DNA from: an uncultured Collinsella sp.
Lineage (GTDB): Bacteria; Actinomycetota; Coriobacteriia; Coriobacteriales; Coriobacteriaceae
Assembly (NCBI GenBank): GCA_905198825.1
Contig: CAJKEF010000084.1
Coordinates: 1-5,781, forward strand
Direction: 5' to 3'
DNA: 5,781 bases
Part shown: positions 1-5,781 of the stretch, in pieces
Layout: each line of letters begins with the position of its first letter
Position numbering within the stretch: position 1 is the first letter of the stretch
The notes under the pieces: generated by a model
The model's database searches: none
The model's input: only the letters and a program-made list of their open reading frames with translations
What the model was told of the DNA's origin: nothing
Made by a program: the position numbers and the translations under genes

Positions 1-1
1 T

Positions 2-76
2 CACTGGCGCGCGTCGGCGGCTCCTGCGATGATGCAATCGTACCGGGCTGCAATCAACAGAAGGGCCGCCTCATGA
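2..76 (+). CDS. Possible 3' end of an upstream gene, product unknown
   Basis: Reading frame 2 is open from the left edge and ends in a TGA at 74-76. This overlaps the ATG of the next gene (73-75) in the classic ATGA arrangement that often couples genes of one operon. The visible tail is 24 residues, ends in RRAAS, and is basic and alanine-rich. It shows no domain and I cannot name a family. Against it, frame 1 is also open across this stretch and has similar third-position GC, the tail uses the rare codons AGA and AGG back to back, and 75 bases are too few to prove coding. A small regulator (for example a TetR- or GntR-type gene, common before ABC-2 operons) would fit the position, but that is guesswork. 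Confidence 0.3.
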   Translation, partial: HWRASAAPAMMQSYRAAINRRAAS

Positions 77-1011
77 CAGACATCGTCCACGTCGAAAACC
101 TCGTCAAGCGCTACGACGATCTTATCGCGCTCGACCACTTTAACCTGAGCATCGCCCCCGGCGAGATCTTTGGCCTGTTGGGTCCCAACGGCTCGGGCAA
201 GACCACGTCCATCAACTGTATCCTGCAGCTGCTTGCCTACGACAAAGGCACCATCGAGCTCTTTGGCGAGCCCATGACGCCCGCCCGCTACGACCTCAAG
301 CGCCGCATCGGCGTGGTGCCGCAGCAGGTGGCGGTGTTCGACGAGCTCACGGTGCGCGAGAACATCGACTATTTCTGCAGCCTTTACATCAACGACCGCA
401 AGCGCCGCCGCGCGCTGGTGGACGAGGCGATCGACTTTGTCGGGCTGGGCGACTTTACCAAGTTCCGCCCCGGCAAGCTCTCGGGCGGCCTGGCGCGTCG
501 CCTCAACATCGCCTGCGGCATCGCGCACAAGCCAGAGCTCATCTTCTTTGACGAGCCCACGGTGGCAGTCGACCCGCAGAGTCGCAACGCCATCCTGGAG
601 GGCATCTGCCGCCTGCGCGACGAGGGCGCCACGGTGGTGTATACCAGCCATTATATGGAGGAAGTCGAGCAGATCTGCAGCCGCATCATGATCATGGACG
701 GCGGGCGCGTGCTGGCGCAGGGCACCAACGACGAACTCAAGCGCATGATTCAGATGGGCGAGAAGATCGTGATCGAGGTCGGCGAGGTGCCGAGCGCGGC
801 GCTCGGTGCCGTCGCGAGCCTGCCGCATGTCCTGGACCTGTCGGCGACGGCGGGCCAGCTCACGTTTTCGTGCGAGGCGAGCCCGCATAACCTGACGGAC
901 ATTCTCGATGCGCTGCGCTCGCATGACGTGGCGCTTGGCCGCATTTATTCCGAGCCGCCGACCCTCAACGACGTGTTCCTCGAGATCACCGGCCGCGAGC
1001 TGCGCGACTAG
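73..1011 (+). CDS. ABC transporter ATP-binding protein (ABC-2 exporter type)
   Basis: This is the cytoplasmic ATPase that would power the two membrane proteins encoded just downstream. The 312-residue product has a full nucleotide-binding domain: Walker A GPNGSGKTT at 37-45, Q-loop VPQQ near 82-85, signature LSGGLARR at 136-143, Walker B LIFFDEP at 156-162, D-loop VAVDPQ at 164-169 and switch histidine H193 in TSHYMEE. After about residue 230 comes a C-terminal extension of roughly 80 residues, typical of ATPases paired with ABC-2 (drug, bacteriocin or sodium type) permeases. The signature has ARR where KQR is commonest. Basic RR variants are usual in some Gram-positive relatives, so activity is expected. 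ATG 73 is the first standard start codon in this frame within the window, and AGAAGGG lies 7 nt before it. The protein then begins MTDIVHVENLVKRY, a normal N-terminus for the family. The next gene follows after 9 nt. Substrate is unknown. Confidence 0.95.
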   Translation: MTDIVHVENLVKRYDDLIALDHFNLSIAPGEIFGLLGPNGSGKTTSINCILQLLAYDKGTIELFGEPMTPARYDLKRRIGVVPQQVAVFDELTVRENIDYFCSLYINDRKRRRALVDEAIDFVGLGDFTKFRPGKLSGGLARRLNIACGIAHKPELIFFDEPTVAVDPQSRNAILEGICRLRDEGATVVYTSHYMEEVEQICSRIMIMDGGRVLAQGTNDELKRMIQMGEKIVIEVGEVPSAALGAVASLPHVLDLSATAGQLTFSCEASPHNLTDILDALRSHDVALGRIYSEPPTLNDVFLEITGRELRD

Positions 1012-1015
1012 GGGG
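1010..1015 (+). promoter_or_regulatory. Ribosome binding site overlapping the previous stop codon
   Basis: AGGGGG begins inside the TAG stop of the ATPase gene (1009-1011) and ends 5 nt before ATG 1021. Overlap of stop codon and Shine-Dalgarno site means ribosomes finishing the ATPase are placed directly at the permease start. This supports translational coupling of the two genes. Confidence 0.7.
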
Positions 1016-1020
1016 CAGCT

Positions 1021-2208
1021 ATGTTCAACACCATTATCATTACGGTCAAGACGCTGATGCGCCGGCCGAGCACGTGGGTTTGGGGCGCTCTCTTTCCCAT
1101 CGCGCTTTCCACGATGTTCATGTTTATGTTTGCGAATCTGAGCTCCGGCGGCACGGTCGACCCGGTGCCGGTTGCCGTCATAGCGGACGAGGCCTGGGAC
1201 GCCTCGACCTTTAAGGACGTGGCGACGTCGCTTGCCAAGGAGAGCGACGATCAGCTGCTCGAGATTCACGAGTGCGACGACGCAGCCGATGCGAACCGTG
1301 CGCTTAAGGCCGGCGAGGTTGCGGGCATCTATACGGTCGACGACGCAGGCGTACCCAAGCTCACACTGCTATCGAGCTACGACAGCTCGCGTGCCTCATC
1401 GGTGCTCACCGATCGCAGCATTCTGGAGACGGTGGCAAGCTCGTATACACAAAATGCCGAGCTCATGTCCCAGATTGCCCAGGACAACCCGGCGGCGCTC
1501 GCCGACCCGGAGGCGGTTGCGCGCGCCCTGTCGCTCGAGGGCAGTACCCGCCGCGTAAGCCTGACACGCACCACACCCGATGGCACGGTCATCTACTATT
1601 ACGCGCTCTTTGGCCTGGTCGCGATGATGTCTGCCGAGTTTGCCGCCTTGAGCGTCGTCGATCTGCAGCCCAATCTGTCCGGCCTTGGCGCACGTCGCTG
1701 TGTGGGTGGTCTTTCCAAGACGGCGTCGCTGGCCGGTATTTTTGTGGGCTCGTGGCTGGTCTCCTTCGCCTCGATGACGATTGCGATTGGCTACGTGCGC
1801 CTGGTCGTGGGCGTCGACTTTGGCGGGCGCGAGGGGCTGTGTCTGGTGGGCGGCGCCGCTTCCGCGCTTGCCGCCACGGGCCTGGGACTCTTTGTGGGCA
1901 CACTTCCCGTTAAGGGCGGCAAGGCGTCCAAGTCGGGCATCCTCACGGGCTTTGCCACCACGTGCGCCCTGTTCGCCGGCCTCTACGGCGAGCCGGCGAT
2001 GGCGCTTGCCGACGACGTCGCCCGCGCCTGCCCGGCCGAGTGCTGGCTCAACCCCGTCAAGCTCATCTGCGACATGTTCAACCGCCTGTATTTCTTTGAG
2101 GACCTGGGGCCGTTTGCCGTCCGCGCTGGCGCGCTCGTCCTTATGGCGCTGTTGTTCGTTGCCGCCGCCACGCTGATCTTTGGAAGGAGCCGCTATGAGC
2201 ACCTTTAA
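1021..2208 (+). CDS. ABC-2 type permease, first subunit
   Basis: This is a 395-residue integral membrane protein and likely one half of the transmembrane channel driven by the ATPase encoded at 73-1011. Hydrophobic segments fall near residues 18-40, 190-212, 235-258, 272-294, 305-325 and 365-387. That gives six helices with a large extracytoplasmic domain of about 150 residues between the first and second, the layout of the ABC2_membrane_3 group (drug, bacteriocin or YhgE/Pip-like exporters). The external domain opens with VPVAVIADEAWD, the usual strand-plus-acidic turn of this group. Residues 216-233 (QPNLSGLGARRCVGGLSK) form the cytoplasmic loop expected to contact the ATPase. Compared with the second permease, the external domain lacks a clear FxIPEEF-type motif and has GIYTVDDAG instead, so the two are divergent paralogues rather than copies. 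The start is fixed by the Shine-Dalgarno site at 1010-1015. The 3' end overlaps the next gene by 14 nt and contains its ribosome binding site. Substrate cannot be inferred. Confidence 0.9.
   Translation: MFNTIIITVKTLMRRPSTWVWGALFPIALSTMFMFMFANLSSGGTVDPVPVAVIADEAWDASTFKDVATSLAKESDDQLLEIHECDDAADANRALKAGEVAGIYTVDDAGVPKLTLLSSYDSSRASSVLTDRSILETVASSYTQNAELMSQIAQDNPAALADPEAVARALSLEGSTRRVSLTRTTPDGTVIYYYALFGLVAMMSAEFAALSVVDLQPNLSGLGARRCVGGLSKTASLAGIFVGSWLVSFASMTIAIGYVRLVVGVDFGGREGLCLVGGAASALAATGLGLFVGTLPVKGGKASKSGILTGFATTCALFAGLYGEPAMALADDVARACPAECWLNPVKLICDMFNRLYFFEDLGPFAVRAGALVLMALLFVAAATLIFGRSRYEHL
2184..2189 (+). promoter_or_regulatory. Ribosome binding site that fixes the second permease start
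   Basis: AAGGAG, within GGAAGGAG at 2182-2189, lies inside the end of the first permease gene and 5 nt before ATG 2195. It is the best Shine-Dalgarno match in the window. It decides for ATG 2195 over the in-frame TTG at 2180, which would place this motif inside the coding region. Confidence 0.85.
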
Positions 2209-3400
2209 GACCGCGCTTCGCATGGCGCTGGCGCACCCGTTCTACCTGCTCATCTATACGGTGTTCATCTCGCTCATGGGCGTATTCATCGCGGCATCGG
2301 TGAGCTGGAACTCGTCGCAGCTCACCGAGTACAAGCCCTACGATGCCAACGTGATCGTGGTCGACCGCGACGACAGCGACCTTTCGCGTGCGCTTACCAA
2401 GCATCTGGGTTCGCGTTTTGAGCTGGTCACGGGCATCGGCGACGATACGTACGACCTTGCGGACGCGCTCTCCAAGAGCAACAGCGCCAAGGGCAGCGCC
2501 GACTGCGTGTTCTTTATCCCGGAGGAGTTTGAGGACGACCTCGTTGCGGCTGCCCGCGCGGGGGAGGCCCTGCCCAAGCTCGACGTGACCTACGGTTCCG
2601 GCACCATGGCGGCGGCGCTTTCGTCTGCCGAGGCCTCGCGCTGGATCTCGCTTGCGGGCACCGCGGCGGCCCTAGAGCCCACTGCCTCCAACGGCTACGT
2701 CGCCAAGGCTGCCGAACATGCGGCCGCGAAGCGTGCCGAGGTCGAGATTGAGCAGGTCAAGGTCGACTCGACTGCCGCCGCCACGCTCGAGTCGTACTTC
2801 AACTTTGGCGCGTACGCGATTATCTCGTCGGTCATCGTGTCGGTGGGGTTGGTGTTCTCGGGCATGAACGAGCCCGAGCGTGTGCGCCGCATGGAGGCCG
2901 GCCCGCTCTCCGAGCGCCAGCGCTCGCTTGCCGTGTTCGCGGCTGCTGCAGTGCTCACCGTCTGCATCTGGTTTGTGTCGAGCATGATGGGCGTCGTGGG
3001 CTTTGCCGGCGCGGTCGCCGAGGTCGGCGTGGGCCGTGTGTGCCTGGCGCTGGCGGCGACGTTTGCCCTTGCGTGCACGCCTCTGGCCGTTGGCTTTGCC
3101 CTTTCGAGCCTGGGTGCGCGCGAGGAGCTGCTTAACGGTGTGGGCAACCTGCTCGGCATGCTCATGACGTTTTTGGGCGGCGCTTGGATGCCGCTGTCGC
3201 TGATGGGCTCGGCCGTGCAGACGGTGGCGCACTTTGTGCCGACGTATTGGGTGAACGACGCGATTGGCAAGGCGCTCGCTTCGGATCTGACGTCTGCCGT
3301 GTTGGGCGACATCGCCTGCGACCTGGGCGTCACCGTGCTCTTCGCCGCCGCCATTGCCGCCGTAGGCCTGGCCCTCTCACGCGCCAAATCCCGCGCCTAG
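2195..3400 (+). CDS. ABC-2 type permease, second subunit
   Basis: This 401-residue integral membrane protein is the likely partner of the preceding permease in a heterodimeric channel. Hydrophobic segments lie near residues 16-36, 204-224, 244-266, 282-302, 318-338 and 378-395, with an external domain at about 37-203. That domain carries family hallmarks: ANVIVVDRDDSDLSRAL (51-67), then CVFFIPEEFEDDL (104-116) and PKLDVTYGSG (127-136). These match the pattern of ABC2_membrane_3 proteins, where a predicted acidic residue pair is followed by an IPxxF strand. The cytoplasmic loop ERVRRMEAGPLSERQRSLA (228-246) is the typical coupling region with conserved acidic and basic residues. The FLGGAWMPLSLM stretch (326-337) and PTYWVND (349-355) are standard near the fifth helix. 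The start is ATG 2195, not TTG 2180, because a strong Shine-Dalgarno site lies between them. The gene overlaps its neighbour by 14 nt in a different frame. A 94-nt AT-rich gap follows, so the operon probably ends here. Confidence 0.9.
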   Translation: MSTFKTALRMALAHPFYLLIYTVFISLMGVFIAASVSWNSSQLTEYKPYDANVIVVDRDDSDLSRALTKHLGSRFELVTGIGDDTYDLADALSKSNSAKGSADCVFFIPEEFEDDLVAAARAGEALPKLDVTYGSGTMAAALSSAEASRWISLAGTAAALEPTASNGYVAKAAEHAAAKRAEVEIEQVKVDSTAAATLESYFNFGAYAIISSVIVSVGLVFSGMNEPERVRRMEAGPLSERQRSLAVFAAAAVLTVCIWFVSSMMGVVGFAGAVAEVGVGRVCLALAATFALACTPLAVGFALSSLGAREELLNGVGNLLGMLMTFLGGAWMPLSLMGSAVQTVAHFVPTYWVNDAIGKALASDLTSAVLGDIACDLGVTVLFAAAIAAVGLALSRAKSRA

Positions 3401-3419
3401 TCTGAAATAAATCCTAGGC
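3395..3419 (+). repeat. Weak stem-loop across the stop codon (possible poor terminator)
   Basis: GCCTAG (3395-3400, including the stop codon) is the exact reverse complement of CTAGGC (3414-3419), with a 13-nt AT-rich loop between. A transcript could form a 6-bp hairpin at the end of the first operon. No T-run follows on the + strand (the next bases are CTCGCCCCAAAA), so it does not look like a standard intrinsic terminator. It may only slow or protect the RNA end, or be chance. Confidence 0.3.
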
Positions 3420-3423
3420 CTCG

Positions 3424-3480
3424 CCCCAAAATAGTTCGCCAAGGTTTACTATTACGTTCATAAAGTAGTACGAGGCTAAC
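3424..3480 (+). promoter_or_regulatory. AT-rich probable promoter/operator region of the second exporter
   Basis: The only real intergenic gap (3401-3494) is about 44% GC, and 3441-3470 is about 27% GC inside coding DNA that is clearly GC-rich. Candidate -10 hexamers are TAAAGT (3461-3466) and TACTAT (3447-3452). TCGCCA (3436-3441) is a weak -35 candidate, 19 nt before TAAAGT. None is close to consensus, so the exact start site is unknown. An imperfect dyad lies in the same interval. Composition and position support a regulatory role better than any single hexamer does. Confidence 0.45.
3447..3470 (+). repeat. Imperfect inverted repeat, operator-like
   Basis: TACTA at 3447-3451 is mirrored by TAGTA at 3466-3470, with 14 nt between. 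Inside the arms, 3453/3464 and 3457/3460 also pair, while the other inner positions do not. The 24-bp span lies in the most AT-rich part of the gap and overlaps both candidate -10 hexamers, as an operator for a dimeric repressor often does. Arms of only 5 bp in AT-rich DNA can arise by chance. Confidence 0.35.
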
Positions 3481-3483
3481 AAT

Positions 3484-3490
3484 GGGGGGA
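3484..3490 (+). promoter_or_regulatory. G-rich ribosome binding site of the second ATPase gene
   Basis: A run of six G followed by A ends 4 nt before ATG 3495. It can pair with the anti-Shine-Dalgarno CCUCC through a G-U wobble. It supports ATG 3495 as the start, rather than ATG 3482 in another frame, which opens only a 14-codon frame ending at 3526. Confidence 0.65.
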
Positions 3491-3494
3491 TACC

Positions 3495-4208
<714 letters not shown>

Positions 4209-4216
4209 GCGGCGCC

Positions 4217-5781
4217 ATGACACCTCTCGCAAAACGTCTCCCGCGCGAGCTGCGCCGCAATATCGGCAAGTACCTGGGCATCTTTTTGCTTATGTGCGGA
4301 AGCATCGCTCTCACCTCGGGCTTTTTGCTCGCGGCGCATTCCATCGGTTGCCTTATCGACGACATGCGCGATGCGTACACGATTGAGGACGGCCGCGTGA
4401 CCACCTCCTTCGAGGCTACCGACGAGCAACTCAAGGCCGCCGAGGACGCGGCCGACGACGTCGGCGGCGTCACGCTCTACAAGAATTTTTCCATCGACGC
4501 CATCATCAAAAAGACCGCCGGCGACGATGGCACCAAGCGCACGCTGCGCACCTATGCGCACCGCAGCAAGGTCGATATCGCGTCCTACTGTGAGGGCAAG
4601 GAACCCAAGACGGAAGACGAGGTGGCCATCGACCGCGTTTTTGCCACCAATAACAACCTGTCCGTGGGCGATAAGGTTGAGCTTGAGGGCCGAATCTACA
4701 CCATCTGCGGCATCATGACTCAGCCCGATAGCCAGGCGCTGTTCCTCAACAACTCGGACTTTACGGTGAACACCATCACGTACGGCGTGGCCGAGGTTAC
4801 CGATGCCGGCTTTGCCGCGCTCGAGGACGCCGGCGGCGCACCCGCCTACACCTACTCCTTTACCTTTACCGATCGCGACCTCCCCACCGCGGATCGCATC
4901 GATGCGGAGCAGGATATGGTCGAGGCGCTGACCGATGCCGATGCGCGCGTGGACGATCTGGTCGATGCCGATTCCAATCAGGGCATTGGCTATGCGCGCG
5001 ACGACGTGGACGGCGACTCCATGATGTGGATGACGCTGCTCGACATCATCATCGTGATCATGGCGTTTGTCTTTGTGGTCCTTACCGACGCCACCATCGA
5101 GGAGGAGAGCGCCATCATCGGCACGCTGCTCGCCAGCGGCTATCGTCGACGCGAGATCGTGCTGCACTACCTTGCGCTTCCCGCCATCGTGGGCGTGGTC
5201 GCGGCGCTTTTGGGCACTGCGCTCGGCGTTGTGTTCTTTACCGAGCCCATGCGCAGCCTCTATTACGGTTCGTATAGCCTGCCGCCCTTCCAGGTGTACT
5301 GGAGCTGGGAGATCTTTGTGAAGTGCGCCGTGGTTCCCGCCGTCGCGCTCATCCTCATCACGCTGGTGGGTCTGCTTCGCAAAATGGGCAAGACGCCGTT
5401 GCAGTTCCTTCGTCACGAAGCGAGCGGCAAGTCGGGCACCAAGCGCGGCCTGCAGCTGCCGGAGCGCATGGGTTTTGTTTCCCGCTTCCGCCTGCGTATC
5501 TTCCTGCGCAACCTGGGCAACTTCGCCACGCTCTTCGTGGGCATTGCGTTTGCCTCGCTGCTGCTGCTCTTTGGCCTGGCGATTCTGCCCACGATGACGC
5601 ACTACGCGGACAACCTCGAGACGAGCCTGGTCGCCGAGCACCAGTACACGCTCAAGGTGCCGCTGGAGCTCGAGGGCACCGCCGAGGAGCGCGAGCAGTG
5701 GTCGGCACTCGAGCGCCTGCAGTCGGTTGACGGCGCGCTGCTTTCCGCCGCCCAGGATGCCGATGATGAGCTTGACGATGC
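4217..5781 (+). CDS. FtsX-like ABC transporter permease, 3' end outside the window
   Basis: This is the large membrane subunit of the second exporter, open through the right edge with 521 complete codons and no stop. The start is ATG 4217 with AGGCGG (4207-4212) before it, 8 nt after the ATPase stop. Residue 19 opens helix 1 (to about 41). An external domain follows at about 42-268, including a MacB-like core near 135-175 (EVAIDRVFA, then LSVGDKVELEG). The FtsX block comes next: helix 2 about 272-292, helix 3 about 319-341 and helix 4 about 367-389. The loop after helix 2 has IIGTLLASGYRRREI, the coupling-helix motif that contacts the ATPase in this family. A basic linker (about 390-435) leads to a fifth helix at 436-459 and the start of a second external domain. 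This is the half-repeat organisation of large Gram-positive FtsX permeases, so a second three-helix block should lie beyond the edge. Residues 229-267 are strikingly acidic. There is no frameshift. Confidence 0.92.
   Translation, partial: MTPLAKRLPRELRRNIGKYLGIFLLMCGSIALTSGFLLAAHSIGCLIDDMRDAYTIEDGRVTTSFEATDEQLKAAEDAADDVGGVTLYKNFSIDAIIKKTAGDDGTKRTLRTYAHRSKVDIASYCEGKEPKTEDEVAIDRVFATNNNLSVGDKVELEGRIYTICGIMTQPDSQALFLNNSDFTVNTITYGVAEVTDAGFAALEDAGGAPAYTYSFTFTDRDLPTADRIDAEQDMVEALTDADARVDDLVDADSNQGIGYARDDVDGDSMMWMTLLDIIIVIMAFVFVVLTDATIEEESAIIGTLLASGYRRREIVLHYLALPAIVGVVAALLGTALGVVFFTEPMRSLYYGSYSLPPFQVYWSWEIFVKCAVVPAVALILITLVGLLRKMGKTPLQFLRHEASGKSGTKRGLQLPERMGFVSRFRLRIFLRNLGNFATLFVGIAFASLLLLFGLAILPTMTHYADNLETSLVAEHQYTLKVPLELEGTAEEREQWSALERLQSVDGALLSAAQDADDELDD

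Noticed and set aside
478..501. ATPase signature LSGGLARR instead of LSGGxxQR as a sign of a degenerate ATPase
   Set aside because: Basic RR variants of this position are common in ABC-2 ATPases of Gram-positive bacteria, and Walker A, Walker B, D-loop and switch histidine are all intact.
1..1269. A 422-codon open frame on the minus strand opposite the first ATPase, ending at the left edge
   Set aside because: It has the same codon-bias artefact. The + strand frame has all ABC ATPase motifs in order, while the minus frame has low-complexity composition and no domain.
2672..3387. Two overlapping minus-strand frames (186 and 230 codons) opposite the second permease
   Set aside because: They are composition-driven shadows of a well-supported membrane protein, with no start context or motif of their own.
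3401..3494. A riboswitch or small RNA in the intergenic gap
   Set aside because: The gap is only 94 nt and shows no long paired stems or known aptamer pattern beyond the short 5-6 bp repeats listed.

Overview
The window is ordinary high-GC bacterial chromosome with strong G/C bias at third codon positions. All recognisable genes lie on the + strand. Protein style, Shine-Dalgarno sites and base composition fit an actinobacterium, most likely a Coriobacteriia gut bacterium such as Collinsella. That placement is my recollection of similar proteins, not a search result.

Two ABC exporters of different architecture sit one after the other. The first (73-3400) has an ATPase (73-1011) followed by two ABC-2 permeases (1021-2208 and 2195-3400). 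The genes are 9 nt apart and then overlap by 14 nt, so they look like one translationally coupled operon. An upstream gene may end at 76 in an ATGA overlap with the ATPase start, but only its last 24 or so codons would be visible.

The 94-nt gap at 3401-3494 is the only real intergenic space. It is about 44% GC, and the core 3441-3470 is about 27% GC. It holds a weak stem-loop across the preceding stop codon, an imperfect dyad, and weak promoter-like hexamers. It probably contains the promoter/operator of the second system.

The second exporter (3495 to the right edge) has a LolD/MacB-type ATPase (3495-4208) and, after 8 nt, a large FtsX-like (MacB/type VII style) permease starting at 4217. 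That permease is open to the window end, so only its first 521 codons are seen: one complete FtsX half (first transmembrane helix, large external domain, three-helix FtsX block), then the helix and start of the external domain of a second half.

The first system probably moves a hydrophobic or amphipathic substrate across the membrane through a heterodimeric ABC-2 channel. The second probably uses ATP to drive conformational change across the membrane, as in antimicrobial-peptide resistance/sensing or lipid/lipoprotein handling systems. Substrates cannot be read from the sequence, and no sensor kinase or complete regulator is visible. I found no RNA gene, mobile element, CRISPR array or clearly new system. 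The best leads are the AT-rich dyad before 3495 and the acidic, DxDxNxG-containing segment in the large permease.
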